Shown here: positions 39,639-47,696 of the stretch, in pieces | How positions within the stretch are numbered: position 1 is the stretch's first letter | Layout of the letters: each line of letters opens with the position of its first letter | NCBI GenBank assembly: GCA_035512575.1 | Contig: DATKDT010000084.1 | Location: 16,735 to 80,734 of the forward strand | Reading direction: 5' to 3' | Length of the DNA: 64,000 nucleotides | Origin: JALYRV01 sp035512575 | Lineage (GTDB): Bacteria > Acidobacteriota > Vicinamibacteria > Vicinamibacterales > SCN-69-37 | Notes under the pieces: generated by a model | Database searches by the model: none | Told to the model about the DNA's origin: nothing | The model's input: only the letters and a program-made list of their open reading frames with translations | Position numbers and translations under genes: made by a program

Positions 39639-42474
39639 CCCGTTTCCGGGGCTTCGCGCGTTCGAACCGGACGAAGATCATCTCTTTTTCGGACGCGAGA
39701 AAGAGATCGACGAGCTGCTCCGGCGCCTGCGCACGTCACGCTTCGTGGCGGTGGTCGGCACGTCCGGCAGCGGCAAGTCTTCATTAGTTCGTTCGGGAAT
39801 GATCCCGTCGCTGGAGAGCGGCTTCATGGCAGGCGCCGGCTCGAGCTGGCGCATAGCCGTCTTGCGGCCGGGTGAAGATCCGATCGGCCACCTCGCCTCG
39901 GCGCTCGACGCAGCCCTCATCCGGGGTGGCGACCCGGAGCTCGTCGGAACCTCGCGCCTGCTGCTCGAAGTGACGCTTCGGCGCGGCACGCTTGGACTGG
40001 TGGACGCGGTCCGGCAGGCACGCCTTCCTGCCGGTGACAATGTTCTGCTCATCGTCGACCAGTTCGAGGAGCTGTTCCGGTTCCGCAACAGCCGGCAGAT
40101 AGCCAACTCACGCGACGACGCGATTGCCTTCGTCAAGCTGTTGCTCGAAGCGGCCGCGCAGCAGGACCTGCCCATCTACGTCGTGCTGACCATGCGCTCC
40201 GATTTCATCGGGGACTGCATGGCCTTCCCGGGGTTGCCGGAGGCGGTCAACGACGGACTCTATCTGGTAGGGCGCATGCCGCGCGATAGCGTGCGTCTGG
40301 CGATCACGGGCCCGGTCGCTGTGGCGGGCGGCGCGATCGCGCCGCGGCTCGTCATCCGCATCCTCAACGCGCTCGGCGACGATAACGATCAATTGCCACT
40401 CGTGCAGCACGCGCTGATGCGCACGTGGGACCACTGGGCGGCCCGGCAGAGCGACGGACCAATCGACGTCGAGGACTACGAGGCAGTCGGGGCCGTTCAG
40501 GACGCGCTCTCGAAGCACGCGGAGGAGGCGTACGACGAAGCGTCGACCCACGGGTTTGCCAAGCTCGCCGAAGACATCTTCGAGGCGCTGACCGACACGT
40601 TCACCGATCCACGCGGCGTGCGACGGCCGACGGCCGTGCGCGAGCTGGCGGACATCACCGGGGCGGCCGAAGAAGATGTCATCCGCGTGGTGGAGATCTT
40701 TCGCAAGCCGGGCCGCACGTTCCTGATGCCACCCCCGACGATACCGCTGACCGGAAGCTCGATCGTAGACCTGTCGCACGAGAGCTTGATGCGGGGTTGG
40801 CGCCGGCTCATCGAGTGGGCGGAACAGGAGCGCGACGCCGCGGAGTTCTACACCCGGTTGTCGCAGGCTGCGGCGTGGTACGAGCGCGGATCCGCCGGGC
40901 TCTGGCGGAACCCGGAACTCGAGCTGGCGCAGCAGTGGAAGGCAGAGACGAAGCCGACCGCGGCGTGGGCCGGCCGATACGACTCCAGCTTCGAGCGCGC
41001 GCTCGCGTTTCTGGATACGAGCCTCGCAGAGCGCGAGCGGCTCGACGCCGAGCGGGAGCGCGAGCGCCGGACGAAACTGCGCCGAACGCAGCTGGTTGCG
41101 GGTGCGCTGGCGACCTTGCTGACCATCGCCGTCGTGCTGGGCACGTATGCCTGGAACGAGCGACGGCGCGCGCAACACAACCTGGATCTCGCGCGCCAGG
41201 CGGTAGACGAGTCATTGGCCGCTGCCGACCGCGACCCGTCGCAGATCGCGGCTGACACGCCTCAGGTACAAGAGCTGCGGCGCGAGCTTCTGTCGAGGGC
41301 AGAACGTTTTTACCTGGCGTTCCTCGATCAGGAACCGCGAAGCGAGCAATCGCGACGTGACGTCGCAATTGCGCATCTGCGGTTCGGCGACATCAACCGC
41401 ATGCTGGAGAAGCGCGACGAGGCCGAACGCGAATACCGGCGCGCTATCGCGGGCCTGACGGCGCTCACCGCGGATAATCCGCGCAACGCGGGAGACCGCC
41501 GGGCGCTGGCCGGCGCCTACAACTCGCTGGGCGAGACACTGCGCCTCCAGGTGGGACGTGCCGACGACGCGGCTCCGGCGTATGACGCCGCACGTCAGAT
41601 CCAGCAGGCGCTCGTACAGCAAGATCCCGGCGCCACGCACTATCGGGAGGAGCTCGCGCGCACGCTGTCGAATCGAGGCATCCTGCGGTCAAGTGACGAT
41701 GGTCGCTCGGCGGAGAGCGATTTTCGCGAATCCATGCGCCTGCTCGAACCGCTCACGGCCGGCAGCCAGCGCGCCCTCCAGGAGATCGGACGCGTTGCCA
41801 ACAACCTTGCCGCCATGCTCGACAGCGCCGGCGCAGCCGAGGCGCGGGCGTTCTACGAACGCGCGGTCGCCGGTCACGAACGGCTCGTGCAGCGGTCGCC
41901 CGACAACCGGGAGTACCAGCTGGAGCTGGCCACCTTCTGCAACAATCTCGCGGTGTTCCTTCACGATCGCGGCGAACGCGCGGCGGCGAACGCGCGCTCC
42001 CGTCAGGCGGTGGCACTCATGACCGGACTTGCGCGGCCGGCGCCGTCACTCGCCATCGAGCGCGCCGATGCATACACGCTGCAGGGCATGATCCTGCAGG
42101 CGGAGAACATCGCGGCAGCGGCGCGCGCCTATGAAGACGCACTCCAGTTGTTCGCGGAGATCGAGGGCGCGCCGGGCGTGCTGGGCCTGCCGGCGTTCCA
42201 CAGGCGATTCGGTGATCTTCTGGTAAACTTGGCCGCTCTTTCGAGTGAGTCTTCACCTGTTGGTCGCAGGGTGCTGCTGCGTGCACTCGATCAGTACGTC
42301 GCGCTCGCCACGCGCGCGGCGGCATCGGGAGCAGAGTCCGAACGGCGCGCCGTGCTGGACACACTCGCACGGGTCGCTCCGGACCTCGGCGATCGCGACC
42401 GCCGGCGCCTGCTTGCGCTTCAGGAGCAACTCCGCCTCACGATGGAGGGTCGCGGCCCGTCATCCGGAAAGTAG
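39625..42474 (+). CDS. nSTAND ATPase with transmembrane helix and TPR tail
   Basis: 949 residues. The N-terminal NPFPGLRAFEPDEDHLFFGR leads into the P-loop VGTSGSGKSSLVRSG (about 45-57) and Walker B LLIVDQFEELFRF, followed by the winged-helix region with LVQHALMRTWDHW and DLSHESLMRGWRRL. This is the nSTAND1 pattern. One helix at about 488-510 (LVAGALATLLTIAVVLGTYAW) is followed by about 430 residues of TPR-type helices. STAND ATPases act as signal-triggered switches that assemble effectors. Translationally coupled to the TIR gene, so it likely senses the trigger. Not itself a nuclease or protease. Confidence 0.9.
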   Translation: MPLFNPFPGLRAFEPDEDHLFFGREKEIDELLRRLRTSRFVAVVGTSGSGKSSLVRSGMIPSLESGFMAGAGSSWRIAVLRPGEDPIGHLASALDAALIRGGDPELVGTSRLLLEVTLRRGTLGLVDAVRQARLPAGDNVLLIVDQFEELFRFRNSRQIANSRDDAIAFVKLLLEAAAQQDLPIYVVLTMRSDFIGDCMAFPGLPEAVNDGLYLVGRMPRDSVRLAITGPVAVAGGAIAPRLVIRILNALGDDNDQLPLVQHALMRTWDHWAARQSDGPIDVEDYEAVGAVQDALSKHAEEAYDEASTHGFAKLAEDIFEALTDTFTDPRGVRRPTAVRELADITGAAEEDVIRVVEIFRKPGRTFLMPPPTIPLTGSSIVDLSHESLMRGWRRLIEWAEQERDAAEFYTRLSQAAAWYERGSAGLWRNPELELAQQWKAETKPTAAWAGRYDSSFERALAFLDTSLAERERLDAERERERRTKLRRTQLVAGALATLLTIAVVLGTYAWNERRRAQHNLDLARQAVDESLAAADRDPSQIAADTPQVQELRRELLSRAERFYLAFLDQEPRSEQSRRDVAIAHLRFGDINRMLEKRDEAEREYRRAIAGLTALTADNPRNAGDRRALAGAYNSLGETLRLQVGRADDAAPAYDAARQIQQALVQQDPGATHYREELARTLSNRGILRSSDDGRSAESDFRESMRLLEPLTAGSQRALQEIGRVANNLAAMLDSAGAAEARAFYERAVAGHERLVQRSPDNREYQLELATFCNNLAVFLHDRGERAAANARSRQAVALMTGLARPAPSLAIERADAYTLQGMILQAENIAAAARAYEDALQLFAEIEGAPGVLGLPAFHRRFGDLLVNLAALSSESSPVGRRVLLRALDQYVALATRAAASGAESERRAVLDTLARVAPDLGDRDRRRLLALQEQLRLTMEGRGPSSGK

Positions 42475-42498
42475 TCTCGCTGCTTAAGGGAGGTCAGG

Positions 42499-43605
42499 TT
42501 GATAACACGTGCCCTGCTGATGACTCTTCTACTGCTGCCGTCCGCTGCAGTCGCACAGGAATCCACGTCAACGGCGCCAGTGGCGCCCGACTCCGGCGGT
42601 CCGGCATCGCAGCTCACGCTGTCACTGGCCGGCGACAACTCCACGCTTCTGACCCCGCAGCGGGAGGCATCGCGGCAACCGGCACCCCGTGAGCGACGGC
42701 GGCGCCGACCGTCCATGGTCGGATACATCGAGAACGCCAGCATTGAATCGCAGGTGCGCTTCCGGTTCGATGCGGGCTTCGGCAACAGCGTCCCTGATCG
42801 CGCGGAGTTCTTCTACGCCAAGTGCGGCTGCTATCAGCTCGACCCCGAGCCGTTCTTCGATCCCGAAGCGTCGGGGCCAGGGCCGGGTGTGCCGATAGAG
42901 CTCAATTTCCAGCAGTTTTACGCTTTCGGAGAGTACGCGCGCAGCGATCGGTTCTCGGCGTTTGCCGAACTGCCGTTTCGCGCCATTCAGCCACAGGGAT
43001 TCCTCGACTTCGGGCCGGCATACGCCCCTTGGCCAGACCAGTCCGGTTTTGCCGACATCCGGTTCGGTGCCAAGGCCGGACTGTACCGCGGCGACAACGG
43101 CGCCATCACATTACAGGTGCGCGCCTCGGCTCCGACCGGCGACGCGCAGAAGGGCGCCAGCTCCGATCTCTGGAGCATCGAACCGGCCGTGCTCTTCAGC
43201 GGCCGCCTCGCGGAGCGTGTCGGGTTCGAAGCACAGGCCGGACTATGGCATCCGTTCGGTGGATCGAATCCGGTCCCTGGCGATGACGACGATCACTTTT
43301 CAGGCGATGTCTTGTTCTATGGCGTCGGGCCGAGCTTCGATGTGATCAGCAGTGACCGCTCGAGTCTCGCCGCCGTCGTCGAGCTCGTGGGCTGGCGAGT
43401 CATCAACGGTCAGCAGACCGCGTGCACGATCGATGGAACCTGCACCTTCGACGCAAACGGGGTGAACATCGCGAACCTCAAGCTGGGCGCGCGCGCGACT
43501 ATTGCCGATCGCCATTCGATTTACGCCGGGTACGGCTGGGCGCTGACCGACGAGCAGTGGTACGCGAAAATACTTCGCGTGGAGTATCGACTGATGTTCC
43601 GGTAG
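42499..43605 (+). CDS. Outer-membrane barrel-like protein of the TIR/STAND operon
   Basis: 368 residues. TTG start at 42499, supported by the strong site AAGGGAGGT ending 4-5 nt upstream and by the signal peptide MITRALLMTLLLLPSAAVAQ. A Pro/Arg-rich stretch (PRERRRRRPS) precedes a beta-rich domain with alternating pattern and an aromatic end (RVEYRLMFR). Looks like an outer-membrane barrel of transporter-like type. It lies 24 nt after the nSTAND gene and is probably in the same transcript. Its place in the system is unknown; it may be the surface component or just a passenger. Confidence 0.7.
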   Translation: MITRALLMTLLLLPSAAVAQESTSTAPVAPDSGGPASQLTLSLAGDNSTLLTPQREASRQPAPRERRRRRPSMVGYIENASIESQVRFRFDAGFGNSVPDRAEFFYAKCGCYQLDPEPFFDPEASGPGPGVPIELNFQQFYAFGEYARSDRFSAFAELPFRAIQPQGFLDFGPAYAPWPDQSGFADIRFGAKAGLYRGDNGAITLQVRASAPTGDAQKGASSDLWSIEPAVLFSGRLAERVGFEAQAGLWHPFGGSNPVPGDDDDHFSGDVLFYGVGPSFDVISSDRSSLAAVVELVGWRVINGQQTACTIDGTCTFDANGVNIANLKLGARATIADRHSIYAGYGWALTDEQWYAKILRVEYRLMFR

Positions 43606-43626
43606 GAGCACGGGCGGCGCCGCGGT

Positions 43627-44636
43627 CTACCGCCGCGGAATCTCGGGTACGCGCGGCAGTTTCAGATAGGGCATGCGCACGGCACGGCCGTGCGCATCGC
43701 GCATCACGCTGTTGTCCACACGCAGGGCGGCAGGCGGATGGAACTGTTCGACGCCGTCGCCACTGACGCCAAAGCCTCCAATCAACCGGCCGCCGCGATA
43801 CAGCGGCACGCTGCCGGGGAACCACACGATCCCGCTCTGATTCAGGTACGCGCGATTGCCGCCGCGGCTCTGGCCCGGACCTTCCGTACACGGATTGACG
43901 GTGTCATAAACGAACAGATCGAAGAACGGTCCGGGCTTCGGCTCCTCGTCATGCAGCTGTTTCTCGAGATCGACACCGGGCGGGAACAGCGGCTGGCCGC
44001 CGAAGCTCAGCGTGCGCGCCGTCACGGCCCACCCCTGGCCGGCCGGCGGTTCCGGCTCCCACCGATAGCGCTCGTGCGGATTCGTTTCGGCGAAGCGGCG
44101 CAGCACCTCGTATCCCTCGCGCGTGCTGAAGTAATACGCATTGCGCGCCTTGGTCATCGCGACGTCCGACGAAAACACCGTGCCGTCCGGCATGCGATAC
44201 AGCGCGAGGATTTCCCCATCCCCATCCGAGATGCCCATCGTCATGCGTGCCGGCTGGTTGAACGGCAGGCGAATCATCGCGCGCGTGCGCAGCGACACGT
44301 CGACGGCCCGCGCGACGATCTGCCGGACCTCCGCTTCGGTGAGTCCGCCAGGGCGCGCGCTCGCGCGCGGGCCGATCAGGTAGTGCTCGGGCGCCTGCAG
44401 GCCATCGCGAGGCTCCACGATGAAGCGGCCGGACGAGAAGGTGCCAGGCGACGCTCCCGCGGGACGGAAGCGAAGCGCCTGGCGGATGCACGGGATTGAC
44501 GTGCAGCCGCCGAAAAACGGCAGCCGGAGACCGTCGATGAAGACCGCGCCGGGCGCGCCGAGCGGCTCCGAGAAATCGAGGCCGCGGCCGGCGCCCGCCG
44601 CCGCCGCGGTCGCGGCATACTCCGCGAACTCCGGCC
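43627..44636 (-). pseudogene. Truncated GlcG/HbpS-like gene copy
   Basis: Corresponds to the C-terminal ~340 residues of the 598-residue gene at 47697-49493. The N-terminal heme-binding-like domain and signal peptide are missing. It also lacks an 11-codon block (DDYVSLLGSEG in the parent). Sequence similarity to the parent is moderate through most of its length, but the last 121 nt before the break (44516-44636) are identical to 48619-48739. It ends abruptly where the MBL fragment begins. Confidence 0.85.
44516..44636. repeat. 121-bp identical block shared with 48619-48739
   Basis: Base-for-base identity by eye across 121 nt within two otherwise clearly diverged gene copies; the identity stops sharply at both ends. 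Best explained by recent gene conversion or recombination. Confidence 0.85.
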
Positions 44637-44743
44637 ACAAGCCGGGGCGCAGCGACGAGGAGCTCGTAGGCATCAGGCACGCCGCGCAGCGCGTCTTCGC
44701 GGCCACCGACACGGCCAGCGAAGGACAGGCGCTGCGGCTATAA
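44635..44743 (+). pseudogene. 3' fragment of the MBL-fold hydrolase gene
   Basis: Encodes HKPGRSDEELVGIRHAAQRV then FAATDTASEGQALRL and a stop. This matches the last 35 codons of the gene at 35351-36157 with five amino-acid changes and no indels. It is fused to the broken end of the GlcG-like copy with CC shared at the join. No start codon or MBL metal site remains. Confidence 0.88.
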
Positions 44744-44769
44744 TACGGCCGCTTCCGGGGGAGGGATCT

Positions 44770-47076
44770 ATGCTCAAGCCAGCGGTCGTGTCGGTAGCGG
44801 TGCTCGTCGGCGGCGCGTTGCTCGCCGTTCCCGTCCGCACAGCTGATCATCGAGACGCGCCGGCGATCAGCGAGGATGGCCGCGCCGACCTGCTCGACGT
44901 GTTCGGCTTCGTCAACCCGAACAACGGCAATATCGTGTTCGCCGCCACGGTGAACCCCTTCTCCATCGGCGGCGCGATCCAGGTGGCGTTCGGGCCGGAC
45001 GTGCTCTACGAGTTCAAGATCGACAACACCGGCGACAACGTCGAGGACCTCGTCATTCAGGCGACGTTCTCCCCCACGGTGCCCGGCCCGCAGACGTTCA
45101 CGATTCGCGGACCGGCGAAACCGCGGGCGCTCGGCACGACGAGCCTGCGCCTGGACACCGCCCCCTCGGCTGCCGGCCCCGCGACAGGCGTGGTCGTCAG
45201 CGGCGGCGGCCCGATCCTCAAGGCGTTCGCCGGGTTGCGCGACGATCCCTTTTTCATCGATCTCATCTGGGTCCTGCGGCTCATCGGCGCGGCGCCCGGC
45301 GGTCCGCTGACGCGCGCGCCCGGCATCGACTTCTTCGCGTCGCTGAACTGTTCGATCCTCGCGATCGAGGTGCCGCCGTCCGTCCTGCGCGGTTCCACCG
45401 GCAACGTCATCCGGTTCTGGGCGTCCACGAGCCGCGCGCGGACGACGACGCGGTCGGCGTCGGCGTATCTTGCCGACAGCCACACCGGCTCCTTCATCCA
45501 GATCGACCGGACGGCGCTGCCGGCAATCAACACCGTGTTGATTCCGGCCAGGCTGAAGGACGCGTTCAACCGGGCCGCACCCGTCCAGGACGCGATCTTC
45601 CGCGACGCCGCGATCGCCAGCCTGTTCGCGATCAACGGCGATCGCACCTACTCGCAGTCGCTCGTCGACGCCGTGCTGCTGCCGGATGTCGCGACGCTCG
45701 ATCTCACCAGACCCGGAGGGTTCCTCAACGGCCGCCGTCCCGACGACGACGTGATCGACATCCTGCTGCAGGCGGCGAGCCGCAATGCCGTGGTGGGCGA
45801 CCGCGTCGATGCGAACGACGTGCCCTATCTGAACGACTTTCCGTTCTTCGCGCCGCCGCACGGCCCGGAAGCGCCGATCCCGGGGCGCAATCGCGTCGCG
45901 CACGGCGATGCGGGCCTCGGCGCCGAGATCGCCTTCCTCGAAGCGCGTGTCGCCCGCGACGCCGCCGACGCGGTCACGCCGACCCGGCTCGGTCAGGCCT
46001 ACCTGCGGCGCGCACGGGAAGCCGGGCAGTTCACCGACTATGTGAAAGCGGAAACCGTGTTCCGGCTGGCGCTCGCGCGTTCGCCGGAACACCCCGGGGC
46101 GCTCACCGGACTCGCGATGGCGCTCGCGGCGCGCCACGCCTTTCCCGACGCGCTGGCCGCGGCCGAGCAGGCGATCCGCGCACGCCCCGACGTCGCGGAC
46201 GGCTACGCGGTCGCGGGAGACGCGGCCCTCGAGGCGGGCCTGCTGACGAAAGCCGCCGGCTTCTACGCGCGCGCGGCGCGGCTGGCGCCCGGCTATGACG
46301 CCGACACGCGCGCTGCGAATCTCGCGGCGGCGCGCGGTGACACGGCGAACGCCTACGCGGCGCTGGCGAGAGCGGCCGAAGACGCCGCGGCGCGCGATCT
46401 CGAACGCGGCCGTCGTGCGTGGCCGCACCTCCGGAGCGGCGCCCTCGCGGCCGAGCATGGCGACTGGAGGCGGGCCGAGCGCAGTTATCAGGCGGCGCTG
46501 ACCATCACGCCCGGCAGCGCGGTTGCCCTCGAGCACCTCGCGGAGCTCAGGGCCGAACAGGGACGGCACGCCGAGGCGCTGGATCTCTACGGGCGCGCCC
46601 TGGCCATCAATCCGCGCGCCGAGTACCACGCCGCCGCCGGCGCCATCCATCAGGCGCAGGGGCGCGCGGATCTTGCGCGAGCGGCCTTCGACCGCGCCCG
46701 GCGCGGGTACCTTGCCGCCGCCCGCGAGGGCGATCCCGGTGTGTATCGCCAGCTGGCCTTGTTCTACGCCGATGTCGCGCCGGACGCGGGCGAAGCCGTC
46801 AAGTGGGCGCGCAGGGATCTCGAGGTTCGAACCGGCCCCGTGGCGCTCGGCATCCTCGCGTGGACGCTGATGAAGAGCGGGGCGCTCGACGAAGCCGGCG
46901 CGGCGGCTGCGCGCGCGCTGGACGGCGCGCCCGTCGATGCCCTGACGTGGTACAGGACCGCGCTCGTGGCGATGGAGGCGAACGACGCCGCCGAGGGCCG
47001 GGCGCGCCTCGCGCGCGCCCTGGCGCTCAACCCGCGGCTCAAAACGCGTATCCCAGCCCCGCGTGCAGGCGGTTGA
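44770..47076 (+). CDS. DUF4331 protein with C-terminal TPR domain, exported
   Basis: 768 residues with signal peptide (MLKPAVVSVAVLVGGALLAVPVRTA). The DUF4331 domain (about 25-375) starts with the signature HRDAPAISEDGRADLLDVFGF and includes FINPNNGN-like VNPNNGNIVF and FLNGRRPDDDVIDILLQ. Residues about 395-765 are TPR helices (RAREAGQFTDYVKAETVFRL; LEHLAELRAEQGRHAEALDL). DUF4331 proteins are secreted and of unknown function. GGGGGAGGGATCT precedes the ATG. The 3' end overlaps the convergent barrel gene by 38 nt. Confidence 0.88.
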   Translation: MLKPAVVSVAVLVGGALLAVPVRTADHRDAPAISEDGRADLLDVFGFVNPNNGNIVFAATVNPFSIGGAIQVAFGPDVLYEFKIDNTGDNVEDLVIQATFSPTVPGPQTFTIRGPAKPRALGTTSLRLDTAPSAAGPATGVVVSGGGPILKAFAGLRDDPFFIDLIWVLRLIGAAPGGPLTRAPGIDFFASLNCSILAIEVPPSVLRGSTGNVIRFWASTSRARTTTRSASAYLADSHTGSFIQIDRTALPAINTVLIPARLKDAFNRAAPVQDAIFRDAAIASLFAINGDRTYSQSLVDAVLLPDVATLDLTRPGGFLNGRRPDDDVIDILLQAASRNAVVGDRVDANDVPYLNDFPFFAPPHGPEAPIPGRNRVAHGDAGLGAEIAFLEARVARDAADAVTPTRLGQAYLRRAREAGQFTDYVKAETVFRLALARSPEHPGALTGLAMALAARHAFPDALAAAEQAIRARPDVADGYAVAGDAALEAGLLTKAAGFYARAARLAPGYDADTRAANLAAARGDTANAYAALARAAEDAAARDLERGRRAWPHLRSGALAAEHGDWRRAERSYQAALTITPGSAVALEHLAELRAEQGRHAEALDLYGRALAINPRAEYHAAAGAIHQAQGRADLARAAFDRARRGYLAAAREGDPGVYRQLALFYADVAPDAGEAVKWARRDLEVRTGPVALGILAWTLMKSGALDEAGAAAARALDGAPVDALTWYRTALVAMEANDAAEGRARLARALALNPRLKTRIPAPRAGG

Positions 47077-47677
47077 CGTTCACGGGCTGATCCCCGTGAA
47101 TGCGGGCGTAGCGATAACCGGCCTCGACCCGGATGGGACCCGCAAGGCGGAACGCGACGCCCCCGCCGAGCGCCGACAGCAACTCCGATCGCTCGTCGTC
47201 GAGCGTGAGGAGACGCCCGGCCTCGGCGTCGAGACGCTCGCCGGCCACTTCCAGCCGTACTTCGGGCCGGAGGCGCGCGAAGCCGATCCCGGCTTCTGCG
47301 TAGGTCTCGAGCCACCCCAGTCGCGGTCCGCGGACCCGGGCGCCCGCGAGGCCGTACCAGACCGGCACCCGTGCGTCAAAGGACGCCGGCGTGTCCGTGC
47401 CGAACTGCGCGGCGATCTGCTGCGTGATCGCCGCGCCCGCGGCCGCGAGCTCGTCATCGAGCGACGTCCAGATGCCGTTGCGCAGGCGTCCGAGCTCGCC
47501 GAAGACCTCCACACGCCGGGTGGCGCGAATCGCCGCGCCCCCTCCGAGGATCGCGTCGGTCGCGGCGGTCGTGGCGACGCCGCCGATCGCCTGCACGTAT
47601 CCGCGCGTGTCCTGCTGCGCGGTGGCGGGTGACGCGGCCAGAGCGACGAGGGCACAGATGAACACGGGAAGGCGCAT
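47039..47677 (-). CDS. Small outer-membrane beta-barrel protein
   Basis: 212 residues. Signal peptide MRLPVFICALVALAASPATAQ. The rest has the alternating pattern and glycine/aromatic content of an 8-stranded OmpA/OmpW-like barrel (GYVQAIGGVATTAATDAILG; IRVEAGYRYARIHG) and ends in an aromatic residue (HAGLGYAF). Third gene of the cytochrome - GlcG-like - barrel unit. Function not recognised. Confidence 0.75.
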   Translation of the reverse strand: MRLPVFICALVALAASPATAQQDTRGYVQAIGGVATTAATDAILGGGAAIRATRRVEVFGELGRLRNGIWTSLDDELAAAGAAITQQIAAQFGTDTPASFDARVPVWYGLAGARVRGPRLGWLETYAEAGIGFARLRPEVRLEVAGERLDAEAGRLLTLDDERSELLSALGGGVAFRLAGPIRVEAGYRYARIHGDQPVNVNRLHAGLGYAF

Positions 47678-47696
47678 GGGCTTCTCCTGGCGGGGC

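Noticed and set aside
43627..46650. 1007-codon minus-strand frame across the GlcG-like copy and DUF4331
   Set aside because: Only 43627-44636 matches a gene; the rest is antisense to DUF4331-TPR. The frame stays open by base composition.
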